A program made the position numbers and the translations under genes. Below are positions 45,401-55,280 of a stretch of DNA of 64,000 bases, piece by piece; within the stretch, counting starts at the first letter, position 1, and the number at the start of each line of letters is the position of its first letter. The notes under the pieces were generated by a model, which worked only from the letters and a program-made list of their open reading frames with translations, had not been told where the DNA came from and did no database searches. The stretch is from Gordonia oryzae (lineage in GTDB: Bacteria; Actinomycetota; Actinomycetes; Mycobacteriales; Mycobacteriaceae): contig NZ_RKMH01000014.1 of NCBI RefSeq assembly GCF_003797185.1, forward strand, positions 1-64,000, written 5' to 3'.

Positions 45401-45920
45401 CGAGCATTCCCGGCCGCTGGCGCGCGTAGCGCTCGAAGAGGTCGGCGATGTGACGTGCAGTGGCGTACCGGCGACCCAGCCGGGCCGGGTCGGGTCCGTC
45501 CACCTCGGTGGTGTTCGTGCCGGCGCCGACGGCCGCCGCAGTGGATGCCGAGCCGATGTGCCGGGCCAGCATCGCCATCTGCGGGTCGTCGACGAGGTCG
45601 TCGAGAACCGCGAGCACCGGCCAAACCAGCGCATCGGCGCGCCAGGCCTTCGCGGTCTGCGCGTCGGTGTCGAGGGCGTCGATCACGGCGTCGGTCAGCT
45701 CGCCCGGTGAGCAGAACCCGATATTGGCGGCGACTCCGTCACCGAGCGTGGCCGTCGATCCCAAACGGGTCGCCAGCCGCTGCGACAACCACCGCTCGAT
45801 TCCTCGTGCGGGCACGGCCACGATCTCACTCGTCATGGGGTCGGGAACACCGCTGACCAGTACGTCGGCCAGCGCGTCGGCCAAGACGTCGGTGCGCTCG
45901 GCGCGGTGTAATCGCAGCAT
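42489..45920 (-). CDS. recC: Exodeoxyribonuclease V gamma chain RecC
   Basis: A 1143-residue subunit that holds RecB and RecD, splits the duplex and recognises Chi. It has inactive helicase-like domains, as usual. N-terminal landmarks include SEIVAVPARGIERWLSQRLA and IGFCSPGELTDAVI; the middle has IEIHACHGPERQVEALRDRL and RDVIVMCPDVETFAPLI. It begins the operon, with recB overlapping its stop. The Chi sequence for this genus cannot be read from the protein. Sixteen bases separate its start from the upstream thioesterase gene, which may lead the same transcript. Confidence 0.94.
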   Translation of the reverse strand: MLRLHRAERTDVLADALADVLVSGVPDPMTSEIVAVPARGIERWLSQRLATRLGSTATLGDGVAANIGFCSPGELTDAVIDALDTDAQTAKAWRADALVWPVLAVLDDLVDDPQMAMLARHIGSASTAAAVGAGTNTTEVDGPDPARLGRRYATARHIADLFERYARQRPGMLADWAAGGQRDGAGAALPDDMAWQPRFWLAVRERIGAAHPVERLDAVCEAVRADPDAVDLPPRLSVFGPTRITQTFRQVASALGVHRDVHLFVPHPGPALWRAVATTAAPADSRRTAWRSPSLRNPLLAGLSHDVQELQLSIAGHLDTEMYHRTGDRPPATVLQMVQAGIRDDSDPRADRGTCTADDSIEIHACHGPERQVEALRDRLLHLFDADPTLQPRDVIVMCPDVETFAPLIRGGFGQSGLDHPAAALRVRLADRGLRHLNPVLDVVATVVELAVGRITASQVTDLLTRDPVSRRFAMSDDDLDWVREWLSCSGIRWGIDETQRKRFGLSGFGQGTFSAGLDRVALGVVAEEDDGEWLGAALPLEGVESTQIDLAGRLIEFVDRLGALVVRLSGSAAAADWAESLIAVVDELTETAPGDEWQTAQAHRSITEALACESEALASAGGRLLRLSDVRDLVAMMIAGRPTRANFRTGELTVCTLVPMRSVPHRVIVLLGIDADAFPRALRVDGDDILGRVPLVGERNPRAEDRQLFLDALTAAQEHFLVFYTGADPVSGSRVPPAVVVSELADTVATLCDIRAAEVIRRHTLHGFDARNFESGGVGGVPGPFSFDRGLLAGARALRGGKQPVRPIAGADLGTAAPDTDSDVELTSLVSFFANPIEGFVRQRLGARMPDEEHDDSDRLEVRVAGLEEWAIGDRLLARMLAGADLRDCQMAEMRRGTLPPAEFGRRELIRISRQVGAVYDAAVGLRDSDALTRDFVLDLPDGTRVHGSVGDVFGTGIVAATYSKVRAKHRLSAWIRLVTLAAAQRCGVVDGPMIDSTTMIGRADRKAPGVSVVRLASPDDPLALLAELVAIRRLGLHTVVPLPLDPGAAYGITRASGSSERIALNAAATAFAGKFGAHTDPYLRLVYGADVTAPVQFDTLTAVCAADTAPWAQVGLVSGEPVFTTLARRLWGPVVEHEVIR

Positions 45921-45935
45921 ATCGCCTCGCTCCGG

Positions 45936-46418
45936 TCAGTCCCTCGGCCGCAGCTCCGGGAGTTGCGCCCGGTGGGATTCGAGGATCTTACGGGCCGATG
46001 GCGGGATCGGGGTCGGCCGGCCGGTGGACGGGTCGACGACGACCATGGTGGTACGGGCGAGGGCACTCAGGGTGCCGTCGGCGGCCGACAGCGTGGCGCC
46101 GATCGTGTAGGAACTCGTGCCCAGACGCGTGATCGCCAATCGCATGACGACGGGATCGAGGCTGTAGTCCAGGGTCGCCCGGAACTCCACGTCCTGACGC
46201 ACCACCAGGATCGGAAGTCGTTCGGCTCCATCAGGAAACCATCGGGAAAACGCGCGCACCCGGCCTTCCTCGAACAGCCGGGCAAACTGCACGTTGTTGA
46301 TATGGGCGTTGATATCCATATCGCCCCAACGCAATTGGAGCTCGACCTCCACGGGCGCATTCGGCGGCGGTACCCCGGCGTCAGTTGTCGGTGCGATCGG
46401 CTGGTTGTCGGGGTCCAC
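45936..46418 (-). CDS. 4HBT hotdog-fold acyl-CoA thioesterase
   Basis: A 160-residue hotdog-fold protein. ELQLRWGDMDINAHINNVQF holds the 4HBT-family core: an acidic residue (Asp in GDMD) and the N-AHxNN turn that binds the acyl-CoA thioester. YSLDPVVMRLAITRLGTSSY forms the next strands. It probably cleaves an acyl-CoA of unknown chain. It starts at a GTG at 46418 with a weak ribosome binding site. The first 20 residues are Pro/Thr-rich and disordered. It stands just upstream of recC on the same strand. Confidence 0.85.
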   Translation of the reverse strand: MDPDNQPIAPTTDAGVPPPNAPVEVELQLRWGDMDINAHINNVQFARLFEEGRVRAFSRWFPDGAERLPILVVRQDVEFRATLDYSLDPVVMRLAITRLGTSSYTIGATLSAADGTLSALARTTMVVVDPSTGRPTPIPPSARKILESHRAQLPELRPRD

Positions 46419-46594
46419 GAGTGGGAGCCTAGCGCCACGTACCGACGGTCACACTCGGCGACCCGTGGCCGGGACACGCGCACAAATGGCGGCATGTGTC
46501 TGGCGTTGTCCGTACACTCAACTCCCGAGCGGGCCGGGCCGGACGTGGCAGGAGTATCCGGGCGCATGCGGACATAAGGGGCATTGGGGGCCGG

Positions 46595-47170
46595 GTGATC
46601 GTCGAGACGTCGCGGATGTTGTTGCGGCCGGTCGAGCGTTGCGATGTCGACGATCTCGTGCGCCTCGACAGCGATCCACATGTGATGGCTTTCGTCAGTG
46701 GCGGCATCGCCACACCCCGCAGTCTCGTCGAGGAGTGGGTCGTGCCCCGCGCTCAGGCCGAGTTGCGCACCGGCCGCGGTGGCCTGTGGACGGTGATCGA
46801 TCGTCGCTACGGGGTGTTCCTGGGCTGGGTGTCGTTACGGGCGCCAAGACACTCCCGCCGCCCGGAGCTGGAACTGACGTATCGGTTGCGGCGTGAGTAT
46901 TGGGGCCGGGGCTTGGCCACCGAGGCCGCGCAGATCGTCACCGACCTGGCGTTCGCCGACCTCGACGCGCAGCGGGTGTTCGCCAGCGCCACCTCCACGC
47001 ACGCGGCCTCACGTCGTGTCATGGAGAAGCTGGGTATGCGAATCTGCGGCATTCACGTCGGCGACGAGAACGCGCCGGGCGGATTCGGCGAGGTCGAATA
47101 CGACCTGTTCCGTGAGGACTGGCAACGACGTCACCAGGGTTGGGGCGCCTCGACCGATCTGACCGCGTGA
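46595..47170 (+). CDS. RimJ/RimL-like GNAT N-acetyltransferase
   Basis: A 191-residue acetyltransferase of the RimJ type. VETSRMLLRPVERCDVDDLV is the usual first strand and helix; ELTYRLRREYWGRGLATEAA contains the acetyl-CoA loop (WGRGLAT); VFASATSTHAASRRVMEKLGM closes the core. It may modify an N-terminal amine or a small amine. I start at the GTG at 46595 because AAGGGG lies upstream and family homology begins there. The upstream in-frame codons are Arg/Gly-rich and not family-like. It is divergent from the thioesterase gene. Confidence 0.85.
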   Translation: MIVETSRMLLRPVERCDVDDLVRLDSDPHVMAFVSGGIATPRSLVEEWVVPRAQAELRTGRGGLWTVIDRRYGVFLGWVSLRAPRHSRRPELELTYRLRREYWGRGLATEAAQIVTDLAFADLDAQRVFASATSTHAASRRVMEKLGMRICGIHVGDENAPGGFGEVEYDLFREDWQRRHQGWGASTDLTA

Positions 47171-47361
47171 TCCGGCGCTCGCCGCAACGACGACGATGAT
47201 GTCGGGACTCGGATGCCTCACCGCGACCGATCGCGCTACGAGGACTACCGTGAAGGGGCGTGCGGCGCGATCAGGTCGCACCTAGATCGGCCCGACACAA
47301 TCGAACATGCATGCCCACCAGCGGGTATGTCGACCACGATCGATGAGGAGACGTTCTTCCG

Positions 47362-48858
47362 ATGAGCAGCCCCACCCCGACTTCGGCACGCCCTCACGTC
47401 GTCATCATCGGCTCCGGCTTCGGTGGTCTCTTCGCCGCCCAACGGCTCGGCAAGGCCGATGTGGACGTCACGCTCATCGGCAAAACCACCCACCACCTGT
47501 TCCAGCCGATGCTCTACCAGGTGGCCACCGGTATCGTCGCCGAGGGTGAGATCGCCCCGGCCACCCGCGTGGTACTGCGCAAACAGCGCAACGTCACGGT
47601 ACTGATGGGCGATGTGTTCCAGATCGACCTGACCGCCAGGACGGTGACCTCCCGGCTACTCGAGCGCGTCACGGTAACGCCCTACGACAAGCTCATCATC
47701 GCCGCGGGCGCCGACCAGTCCTACTTCGGTAACGACCACTTCGCCGAGTACGCGCCGGGGATGAAGACCATCGACCACGCCCTCGAGTTGCGCGGGCGTA
47801 TCCTCGGCGCCTTCGAACAGGCCGAGCTGTCCGACGACCCGGCCGAGCGCGCCAAGCTGTTGACCTTCGTTGTCGTCGGCGCCGGCCCCACCGGGGTCGA
47901 GTTGGCCGGTCAGATCGCGGAGATGAGCGACAAGACCCTCAAGGGGACCTTCCGCAACATCGATCCCACCGAGGCCCGGGTGATCTTGCTCGACGCGGCT
48001 CCCGCGGTATTGCCGCCGTTCGGCGAGAAGCTCGGCCGCAAGGCCGCCGCACGCCTGGAGAAGATGGGCGTGGAGATCCAACTCGGCGCGATGGTCGTCG
48101 ACCTCGACTACGACGGCCTCGTCGTCAAGGAGAAGGACGGCAGCACCCGACGAATCGAGTCGCAGTGCAAGGTGTGGTCGGCGGGTGTGCAGGCCAGCCC
48201 GCTCGGCAAGCAACTCGCCGAGCAGTCGGGTGTCGAACTCGACCGGGCGGGGCGCGTGAAGGTGCTGTCCGATCTGACCATCCCCGGTCACCCGGAAGTC
48301 TTCGTCGTCGGTGACATGATGGCCGTCGACGGCGTACCGGGCGTGGCACAGGGCGCAATCCAAGGCGGGCGCTATGCCGCCGATGCGATCAAGGCCGAGC
48401 AGAAGGGCCAGACGCCGGATCAGCGCAAGCCGTTCAGCTACTACGACAAGGGCTCGATGGCGACCATCTCGCGTTTCAGCGCGGTGATGCAGGTACCGAT
48501 CCCGGGTACCACGAAGAAGTTCGAGACCGAGGGATACTTCGCCTGGCTCGGCTGGCTCGCGCTGCACCTGGTATACCTCGTCGGCTTCCGCAACCGATTG
48601 AACACGCTCCTCAACTGGTTCTTCGCGTTCAGCACGCGCGGGCGCTCGCAGCTCGCGGTGACCGAACAGCAGGTGTATGCGCGCACGGCCATCGGCGCGT
48701 TGTCGGCACTGGAGAACAAGTCGGTACCCGAGGTGGAGGCCGAGGCGGCCGGTGCCGACGATAGCGCGGCGGCGACCGAATCCGCGAAGGAGCCCACCGG
48801 CGACGCCGAGTCCACCACGACCGACGCCGACAAGGCCTCCGCCGCCGAGGCTGGTTAG
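47362..48858 (+). CDS. ndh: Type II NADH dehydrogenase
   Basis: A 498-residue single-chain NADH:menaquinone oxidoreductase that feeds electrons into respiration without pumping protons. The FAD site is VVIIGSGFGGLFAAQRL, the NADH site VVVGAGPTGVELAGQIAEM, and HPEVFVVGDMMAV marks the second FAD motif. The C-terminal hydrophobic helices (WLALHLVYLVGFRNRLN) anchor it to the inner face of the membrane. A 45-residue Ala/Glu/Asp/Thr tail is added at the end. Its place next to urease matches the order in M. tuberculosis. Confidence 0.96.
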   Translation: MSSPTPTSARPHVVIIGSGFGGLFAAQRLGKADVDVTLIGKTTHHLFQPMLYQVATGIVAEGEIAPATRVVLRKQRNVTVLMGDVFQIDLTARTVTSRLLERVTVTPYDKLIIAAGADQSYFGNDHFAEYAPGMKTIDHALELRGRILGAFEQAELSDDPAERAKLLTFVVVGAGPTGVELAGQIAEMSDKTLKGTFRNIDPTEARVILLDAAPAVLPPFGEKLGRKAAARLEKMGVEIQLGAMVVDLDYDGLVVKEKDGSTRRIESQCKVWSAGVQASPLGKQLAEQSGVELDRAGRVKVLSDLTIPGHPEVFVVGDMMAVDGVPGVAQGAIQGGRYAADAIKAEQKGQTPDQRKPFSYYDKGSMATISRFSAVMQVPIPGTTKKFETEGYFAWLGWLALHLVYLVGFRNRLNTLLNWFFAFSTRGRSQLAVTEQQVYARTAIGALSALENKSVPEVEAEAAGADDSAAATESAKEPTGDAESTTTDADKASAAEAG

Positions 48859-48868
48859 GGGCTGAGCT

Positions 48869-49579
48869 TTAGGTCTGAGCGCAAGCTGCCACGTCGAGAG
48901 CCTCGCAATAAGCTCGCGCCCGAGTGACCCCTCGACCCAGTGCGGTGGTCAGCGATGCGTCACCGACGAGGGCGAGCCGCGCGGCGAAATGGTCGGTGTC
49001 GACATGGGCGGGGCTCGCGTCGGGATACCGGAACACGCTGGCGAGTGCGTTGAAACCCGCTGCAGCACAAAAAGATCTGGCGCCCAGCTCCAGTCCGTGA
49101 CGAAGGATGGGACGCCGCTCAACGTCGACGTGGAGTCGTCCGCGCCACCGTCCGGCATTATCGTCGGGGTGGTCGACGGCAGACCGGCCGATCTGGATGT
49201 ACTCGTGCAGATCGATCGTCGCGTCGGCGTCGGCGTGCACCTCGATCACCGAATCGTGGTGCGCTCCCCCGGCCACCACGGTCGGCTGCGGGTCGAGGCG
49301 CAGGCGGGCGCCCGCGCCGACCTCGATACGCCAGCGCGACGTCGAATCCACCCGATCCGCGGCGGGCAGGGCGATCATCGCGGCCACCGATCGGAGGTCG
49401 AGTGAGGTCGCCTCCGCGAGGTGCACGAGGACCTCGATGTGGTCGCCGCCCAGCGGTGTCGCCGCGGTCCCGATCAGGTGTGCACGCGTCGTCCCGGTCC
49501 GGCGAACGGCCAGCCCGCCGGTGGCACGCACACGCGGCGAGCGACCGGCCTCGACGACGATCTCGACCTCGGTGCGCAT
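48869..49579 (-). CDS. ureD: Urease accessory protein UreD
   Basis: A 236-residue UreD (UreH), which forms the UreD-UreF-UreG complex that passes nickel to apo-urease. TTRAHLIGTAATPLGGDHIEV and RLDPQPTVVAGGAHHDSV are family landmarks. It is short for UreD (often 260-280), mostly at the N-terminus, and starts directly after the ureG stop. It is the last gene of the urease operon and is convergent with ndh, with only ten bases between them. Confidence 0.92.
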   Translation of the reverse strand: MRTEVEIVVEAGRSPRVRATGGLAVRRTGTTRAHLIGTAATPLGGDHIEVLVHLAEATSLDLRSVAAMIALPAADRVDSTSRWRIEVGAGARLRLDPQPTVVAGGAHHDSVIEVHADADATIDLHEYIQIGRSAVDHPDDNAGRWRGRLHVDVERRPILRHGLELGARSFCAAAGFNALASVFRYPDASPAHVDTDHFAARLALVGDASLTTALGRGVTRARAYCEALDVAACAQT

Positions 49580-50284
49580 CTACCGCCCGGCCACCCCGCC
49601 ACCCACCGGGGCGTTGGCCGTGAGATGACCACGCACCCAGGCCAGCACATCAGTAGCGGCCGGATCGTCGGTGAGTGAGATCATCGCGGTCGGGCGACCC
49701 TCCCGTACCTTGGCGGCGTCGCGACGCATGACCTCCAGATCGGCACCCACCTGCGGCGCGAGATCGGTCTTGTTGATGACGAGCAGGTCCGACCAGATCA
49801 CCCCGGGGCCGCCCTTGCGGGGAACCTTGTCGCCGCCGGCGACATCGATGACGAAGATCTGCACGTCGATCAGTCCGGTGGAAAAGGTGGCGGTGAGGTT
49901 GTCACCACCGGACTCGACGAGGATCAGATCCAGCGGAGGATTGGCCGCGATCAGGTCGTCGATCGCATCAAGGTTGGCGGTGATGTCGTCGCGGATCGCG
50001 GTGTGCGGGCAGCCACCGGTCTGCACAGCGGTGATCCGTTCGTCGGGAAGGACGGCATTGCGGCGCAGGAAGTCGGCGTCCTCGGTGGTGTAGATGTCGT
50101 TGGTCAACACGGCGACCGACAGTTCATCGCGCAGTTGACGGCACAGGGCCGCGACGAGCGCGGTCTTGCCAGAGCCGACCGGCCCGCCGATGCCGACGCG
50201 CAACGGTTCTCCGGGCTCGCGATGGCGGCGGGGCCGGTCGTGGCCGTGATCGTGGGGTTCGCCGTCGATCAGGTGCGGGGGCAT
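49580..50284 (-). CDS. ureG: Urease accessory GTPase UreG, His-rich N-terminus
   Basis: A 234-residue SIMIBI GTPase that powers nickel delivery to urease. The P-loop is [11 protein letters not shown], the nickel/zinc-binding CPH motif is in [13 protein letters not shown], and NKTDLAP is the guanine-specific motif. The first 25 residues contain [11 protein letters not shown], a possible nickel store like that of UreE. There is no ureE gene in this operon, so the His-rich tail may take over its role. It is placed between ureF and ureD. Confidence 0.96.
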   Translation of the reverse strand: MPPHLIDGEPHDHGHDRPRRHREPGEPLRVGIGGPVGSGKTALVAALCRQLRDELSVAVLTNDIYTTEDADFLRRNAVLPDERITAVQTGGCPHTAIRDDITANLDAIDDLIAANPPLDLILVESGGDNLTATFSTGLIDVQIFVIDVAGGDKVPRKGGPGVIWSDLLVINKTDLAPQVGADLEVMRRDAAKVREGRPTAMISLTDDPAATDVLAWVRGHLTANAPVGGGVAGR

Positions 50285-50354
50285 GCATTCCTCTCGGGGG
50301 GGATCGGATCGTGGTCGGGCGCTGGTGGTCGATGGGGCTCGTGGGCCGTGGGGG

Positions 50355-51014
50355 TCAACTCATGAACAGGGGCATGGGCCGGGTCTCGTGACGCTCGGCG
50401 AGCACGTCGAGGATCGGGTCGGATAGATCCGCGAGTCCGAGTGCGGCCTGCGCCGCCACAGCTTCGCACGCGGCACCGAGGTCGGCGATCATCACCGCAA
50501 CATCGGCCGGGTCGAGGGCCAGGAGCCGCTGCCCAGCCGTCGCCGTGCCGCTGACGGTCGTGTAGACGCACACCAGCGCGGTCTCCATGCCCGACAGGCC
50601 CGACGCCGCGCCGACCGAGCCGCTGATGACCGGCAGATGGGTGCTAGGCAGGTGCGCCGAGAAATCAGTGGCCGGGAACATGCGGCGGGCCAGCCGGACC
50701 ATGCCACGCCCCTGTGCGAGAGACGCTTTGCGCGCGGCGGCCGACGGGGTGCGGGCATCGGTTTCGATCTGGGCGGCCGGTATGTCGAGGGTGCCCTCGG
50801 CCACCGCGGCGGCGATCGATGCCGCGACGAGCCCGCTGGTGGTGAGTCGTCGGTGCAGGAAGGCGGCGAGGTCGGCGACCCCGCGCACAAATCCGTCGGT
50901 GATCGCCTGTTCGACACCACCGGAGTGGACGTGGCCGCCCACCGGCAGGCGCGAATCGGCCAGGGTCAGCATCATCGCCAACGACGACGTGGCGGGTGCA
51001 GCGAGATCGGTCAC
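50355..51014 (-). CDS. ureF: Urease accessory protein UreF
   Basis: A 219-residue, mostly helical protein acting with UreD and UreG to activate urease. [19 protein letters not shown] is the family start (residues about 20-38) and [20 protein letters not shown] lies in the middle. It begins at a GTG seven bases after the ureC stop. Length is normal. Confidence 0.93.
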   Translation of the reverse strand: MTDLAAPATSSLAMMLTLADSRLPVGGHVHSGGVEQAITDGFVRGVADLAAFLHRRLTTSGLVAASIAAAVAEGTLDIPAAQIETDARTPSAAARKASLAQGRGMVRLARRMFPATDFSAHLPSTHLPVISGSVGAASGLSGMETALVCVYTTVSGTATAGQRLLALDPADVAVMIADLGAACEAVAAQAALGLADLSDPILDVLAERHETRPMPLFMS

Positions 51015-51020
51015 GGCGGC

Positions 51021-52739
51021 TCAGAACAGGAAGTACCGTTGAGCCATCGGAAGTTCGGGTACCGGCTCGGCATCCCACACCGCCCCGTCGATGCGCACCG
51101 TGAAAGTGTCGGGGTCGACCTCGATGGTGGGCGTGGCGGCGTTGCGAGGCATGTCGGCCTTACCAATGCCGCGGGTGTTCTTCACCGGTACCAGCCGGCG
51201 ACGGATGCCGATGCGATCGGCCAGATCCTCGTCGCAGCCCGGCGCGACAAAGCTCAGCGAGGTGTCGGCGGCGGTCGGCGCCGCAGCACCGAACATGGGT
51301 CGGGGCAGGACCGGCTGCGGAGTCGGGATGGAGGCGTTGGCATCTCCCATCTGCGCCCAGGCGATCGCACCGCCTTTGATCACCAGGTCCGGCTTCACAC
51401 CGAAGAATGCCGGATCCCACAGCACGAGGTCGGCGAGCTTACCGATCTCGACCGAACCGATCTCGTCGTCGAAACCGTGGGCGACCGCCGGACAGATCGT
51501 GTATTTGGCGATATAGCGCTGCGCGCGGTTGTTGTCGGCGCGGCTGTCGCCCTCGAGCGCCCCACGTTTGCGCTTCATCACATGCGCGGTCTGCCACGTC
51601 CGCAACACCACCTCGCCGATACGACCCATCGCCTGCGCGTCCGATCCGATCATGGAGATCGCGCCCAGGTCGTGCAGCAGGTCTTCGGCAGCGATGGTCG
51701 ACGGTCGGATGCGGCTCTCGGCGAACGCGAGATCCTCGGGCACGGTCGGATTGAGGTGATGGCAGACCATCAGCATGTCGAGGTGTTCGTCGAGAGTGTT
51801 GACGGTGTGCGGTCGGGTCGGATTAGTCGAACTCGGCAGCACGTTGGCCGCCGCGGCGACGGTGATGATGTCGGGTGCGTGCCCGCCGCCTGCGCCCTCG
51901 GTGTGATAGGCGTGGATGCTGCGTCCGGCGATGGCGCCAAGGGTCGATTCGACGAAGCCTGCCTCGTTGAGAGTGTCCGAGTGCAGCGCCACCTGAACCC
52001 CCGTCTCGTCGGCCACGCGCAGGCAGGCGTCGATCGCGGCCGGGGTGCTGCCCCAGTCCTCGTGGAGCTTGAATCCCGATGCGCCGGCCCGGATCTGCTC
52101 GCGCATGGCCTCGGCGCTGACGGTGTTGCCCTTGCCCAGTAGTGCGATGTTCATGGGCCAGTGATCGGTGGCGGCGAGCATCGACGCCAGATGCCACGCG
52201 CCGGGCGTGACGGTGGTGGCCTTGGAGCCCTCCGCGGGTCCGGTGCCGCCGCCGATCAGTGTGGTGATGCCGTTTCCGAGCGCCTCCTCCATGATCTGCG
52301 GGCAGATGAAGTGCACGTGGCAGTCGATAGCCCCGGCTGTCAGGATCTTGCCGTTGCCTGCGATGATTTCCGTCGACGCCCCGATCACCAGGTCGGGATG
52401 CACCCCGTCCATCGTGTCAGGATTGCCGGCCTTGCCCATGGCGACGATGCGGCCGTCGCGGATTCCGATGTCTGCCTTGATGATTCCCCAATGGTCGAGC
52501 ACGACCACGCCGGTGATGACGGTGTCGGGCGCGCCCTCGGCGCGGGTGGCGCGACTCTGCCCCATCGATTCCCGGATGACCTTGCCGCCACCGAACACCG
52601 CTTCGTCGCCGGCCAGACCCGGACCGCCGCAACGGTCCTCAGTGACCTCGATGAGCAGTTCGGTGTCGGCCAGACGGATCAGATCGCCGGTGGTGGGGCC
52701 GAACAGTTGCGCGTAACGGTCACGTCCGAGGATCGCCAT
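51021..52739 (-). CDS. ureC: Urease alpha subunit
   Basis: A 572-residue catalytic subunit that hydrolyses urea to ammonia and carbamate on a dinuclear nickel site. Lys224 in [10 protein letters not shown] is the carbamylated bridging lysine, [10 protein letters not shown] supplies the first two nickel-binding His, and the active-site loop MVCHHLNP has His327 and His328. The ATG at 52739 follows the ureB stop by one base (TGAGATG). Everything needed for activity appears present. Confidence 0.97.
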   Translation of the reverse strand: MAILGRDRYAQLFGPTTGDLIRLADTELLIEVTEDRCGGPGLAGDEAVFGGGKVIRESMGQSRATRAEGAPDTVITGVVVLDHWGIIKADIGIRDGRIVAMGKAGNPDTMDGVHPDLVIGASTEIIAGNGKILTAGAIDCHVHFICPQIMEEALGNGITTLIGGGTGPAEGSKATTVTPGAWHLASMLAATDHWPMNIALLGKGNTVSAEAMREQIRAGASGFKLHEDWGSTPAAIDACLRVADETGVQVALHSDTLNEAGFVESTLGAIAGRSIHAYHTEGAGGGHAPDIITVAAAANVLPSSTNPTRPHTVNTLDEHLDMLMVCHHLNPTVPEDLAFAESRIRPSTIAAEDLLHDLGAISMIGSDAQAMGRIGEVVLRTWQTAHVMKRKRGALEGDSRADNNRAQRYIAKYTICPAVAHGFDDEIGSVEIGKLADLVLWDPAFFGVKPDLVIKGGAIAWAQMGDANASIPTPQPVLPRPMFGAAAPTAADTSLSFVAPGCDEDLADRIGIRRRLVPVKNTRGIGKADMPRNAATPTIEVDPDTFTVRIDGAVWDAEPVPELPMAQRYFLF

Positions 52740-52740
52740 C

Positions 52741-53070
52741 TCAGCCCACCTTTCCGGGCGCATCCAGCGAGATCCCGTGCACCTCACGGGTCCCGCCGAG
52801 CGGTACCAGTCTCACCGTCATCTCGATTCCCGGTTCGAAGCGCACCGCGGTGCCGGCGGGGATGTCCAGGCGTCGTCCCCGCGCCTGATCGCGATCGACG
52901 TCGAGCGCCGGATTGGCCTGCGGGAAGTGAACGTGACTGCCGACCTGCACCGGGCGATCACCGGTATTGGTAACGGTCAGGGTGATCGCCGGGGCTCCCT
53001 CATTGAGTTCGATGTCGCCGTCGGCGGTGATCACTTCACCGGGCACGATCGTCGATTTCTGCTGCGCCAC
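52741..53070 (-). CDS. ureB: Urease beta subunit
   Basis: A 109-residue beta-rich subunit. [18 protein letters not shown], then [16 protein letters not shown] and [13 protein letters not shown] are UreB signatures. It starts at a GTG after GGGAG. It lies between ureA (17-base gap) and ureC. Confidence 0.96.
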   Translation of the reverse strand: MAQQKSTIVPGEVITADGDIELNEGAPAITLTVTNTGDRPVQVGSHVHFPQANPALDVDRDQARGRRLDIPAGTAVRFEPGIEMTVRLVPLGGTREVHGISLDAPGKVG

Positions 53071-53087
53071 TGGATAACTCCCCTACC

Positions 53088-53390
53088 TCAGCCGATCGGA
53101 TGATGAACGGTGACCAACTTGGTACCGTCCGGGAAAGTCGCCTCGACCTGCACGTCGTGCAGCATCTCCGGAATCCCGTCCATTACGTCGTCGCGGGTGA
53201 GTACCTCGCGGCCGCTCGCCATGAGTTCGGCGACAGTCCGCCCATCTCGCGCACCTTCGAGGACGTGATCGGTGATGACGGCGACCGCCTCCGGATAATT
53301 GAGCCTGAGTCCGCGGCCCTGCCTGCGGCGGGCCAGCTCGGCGGCGTAGGAGATGAGCAGACGCTCCTGCTCATGCGGCGACAGTCGCAC
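53088..53390 (-). CDS. ureA: Urease gamma subunit
   Basis: A 100-residue subunit with the standard length and motifs: [20 protein letters not shown] at the start, [20 protein letters not shown] and [21 protein letters not shown] place the start at the GTG at 53390, with GGACGG upstream, because it gives the standard UreA length; the longer frame upstream is not UreA-like. It is the first gene of ureABCFGD. Confidence 0.95.
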   Translation of the reverse strand: MRLSPHEQERLLISYAAELARRRQGRGLRLNYPEAVAVITDHVLEGARDGRTVAELMASGREVLTRDDVMDGIPEMLHDVQVEATFPDGTKLVTVHHPIG

Positions 53391-53533
53391 CGATTCCGTC
53401 CTTCCCCGTGTCGGTACCTGCTGGAATTCGACGCCCTCGGGTCCGAATTCATCTCCGGGGCACCTGCGGTGCACTCCGGCTCCGTCATCCTGCCACTTCT
53501 CGCATCGCTCGGCGCGGTGAGCGCATCGAGGAG

Positions 53534-54790
53534 TCAGTCGGATGTCAGGGCACCGCCGCCCGCCAACAATTCGTCGAGCCGCGACAGGGTGCACAACGGC
53601 GCCGTCCGGGTCACCTCGTCGACGGTGAACGCCGCGGCGGCCAGGCCGCGGCGGATCACCAGTGCCAGCGACATCGCGGTCGCCGGCTCGTCGACCACAT
53701 CGCCGGAGCGCCGCTCGAAATAGGCCTGCAATCGGCTCGCGGCGGCCGGCATCGCCGACCGATAGAAGCCGACGACCGCCAGCCAGCGGGTGACGAGATG
53801 CCCCGGGTGCATGTCCCAGCCCTGATAGAAGCCGCGCTCCAACGACCGCGTGACCAGCCGGTGATGGCGACGCAGTGCCGCGTCGATCTGTTCGGGCTCC
53901 CCGGTGGGCATCACCTGGGTGGATCCGTCGCTGATCCACACCCCGGTCTGCGCGGCGGCCACCTGCATGACGGCCTTGGCATGGTCGGCGACGGGATGCT
54001 CGAGCGACTGCTGCGCCGAGACGATCCCACACGCAGCGCTGTAGTCGTAGGTGCCGTAGTGCAGTCCCCAGATGCGCCGGCCACCACGGTGTATGGCCTG
54101 CGCCAGGGTGGCGCGGCCGTCCGGGCCGAGCACGGCCTGCGGGATCTCGATCTGCAACTCCACCCGCACCGATGCCTCGGTGAGTCCATGCGCGCGCTCG
54201 AACTCCTCGCAGAGGACCGTGATCGCGTCAACCTGCCGGACGTCACGCAGCTTGGGCACAGTGACGACGAAGCCCGAGGGCACTCCCCCCGCCCCATCGA
54301 GAACGAGTTCGAGGGTGCGAATGCCGCGGGCCCGCTCGTACGCACCGAGCCCCTTGGCCCGCACACCCGCCGCCCGAGGAGCGTGCGGACGATCGGCCAC
54401 CCATCTGGTCAGTATCTGACCGGCACGACGGGCGTCGGCATCCTCGCGCTCGTCACCACGCCAGCCGTAGCCGTCCTCGAGGTCGATGCGCAGGTCTTCG
54501 ATCGGGTTGACGGCCAAACGGGTTCGCACGATCTCGCGCACCTCATCGCCGGCGAGATCGGCCACCGTCGGCGCGCTCGACTCGAGCGCGAGCGCGGCGG
54601 TTCCCCACCGGCGGGGGGTGTCGACGTCGACATCGGCGGCACTGACGTACACGGTGTGCACGGGTTGGGGTTCCGCACGATCCCCGGGAAACCACCGACC
54701 GAGATCGTCGTCCACCGGTGCCAGTAATTCCTCGATCCGCGCGCGGGCATGGTCGCTGATGCTGCGCGCTGCGGACGTGGGCTCGGTCAT
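53534..54790 (-). CDS. DUF6986 / HpcH-HpaI-citrate-lyase-like aldolase-fold protein
   Basis: A 418-residue TIM-barrel protein of the aldolase/citrate-lyase-beta type. [13 protein letters not shown] carries the metal-binding Glu, and [15 protein letters not shown] the Asp, as in HpcH-type aldolases; [18 protein letters not shown] and the long C-terminal helices are features of the DUF6986 subgroup. The start at 54790 overlaps the thioesterase stop (ATGA), so the two are coupled. Related genes are sometimes found near purine or urea genes, but no reaction is assigned. It lies 143 bases upstream of ureA on the same strand. Confidence 0.75.
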   Translation of the reverse strand: MTEPTSAARSISDHARARIEELLAPVDDDLGRWFPGDRAEPQPVHTVYVSAADVDVDTPRRWGTAALALESSAPTVADLAGDEVREIVRTRLAVNPIEDLRIDLEDGYGWRGDEREDADARRAGQILTRWVADRPHAPRAAGVRAKGLGAYERARGIRTLELVLDGAGGVPSGFVVTVPKLRDVRQVDAITVLCEEFERAHGLTEASVRVELQIEIPQAVLGPDGRATLAQAIHRGGRRIWGLHYGTYDYSAACGIVSAQQSLEHPVADHAKAVMQVAAAQTGVWISDGSTQVMPTGEPEQIDAALRRHHRLVTRSLERGFYQGWDMHPGHLVTRWLAVVGFYRSAMPAAASRLQAYFERRSGDVVDEPATAMSLALVIRRGLAAAAFTVDEVTRTAPLCTLSRLDELLAGGGALTSD

Positions 54791-55221
54791 CGTGGCAACG
54801 TACCTTCGCCGACCTCGATGTTCTGCAGCCGCACCTGGCTGCGACTGACCATCCGGTCCTGGTTGTCGAAGATCTCCACCGCCCACAGCTGCTGTCGCCG
54901 CCCGCGGTGAATGGGACTGGTACGTGCGGTGATCGTGCCCGTACTGATCGAGCGGAGGAAGTCGGTGTTGTTGTTCACGCCGACCGCGGTGCCCCCGATG
55001 CCGGTCTCTTGCAACCAGTAGAAGCCGCTCATGCTGGCCGCGCTCTCGGCCACGGCGCAGTACACGCCGCCGTGCACAATCCCGAAGGGCTGATGATGTT
55101 TGGGGCCGAGTTCGACAGTGGCGATCAGCCCGTCGATCGTCACCGAGTCGATGACCGTGCCCAACTCGCTGTCGAACCCGCGCCACCCGGTCGACTTCAC
55201 GTACTCCTCGTTGCTCGTCAT
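54787..55221 (-). CDS. PaaI-type hotdog-fold thioesterase
   Basis: A 144-residue thioesterase of the PaaI/YbgC group. HQPFGIVHGGVYCAVAESAAS is the core motif: a His-Gly-Gly turn followed by the acidic residue (Glu in AESAAS). NNNTDFLRSIS is the second family motif. It matches the position of M. tuberculosis Rv1847 beside urease. The start is at 55221, and the stop overlaps the aldolase-like gene. The acyl substrate is unknown. Confidence 0.88.
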   Translation of the reverse strand: MTSNEEYVKSTGWRGFDSELGTVIDSVTIDGLIATVELGPKHHQPFGIVHGGVYCAVAESAASMSGFYWLQETGIGGTAVGVNNNTDFLRSISTGTITARTSPIHRGRRQQLWAVEIFDNQDRMVSRSQVRLQNIEVGEGTLPR

Positions 55222-55280
55222 AACGACAAGAGTGTCATGTCCGAGGGAATCGGGGTAAGGCGAAAGCCTTCCTGAGGAAC

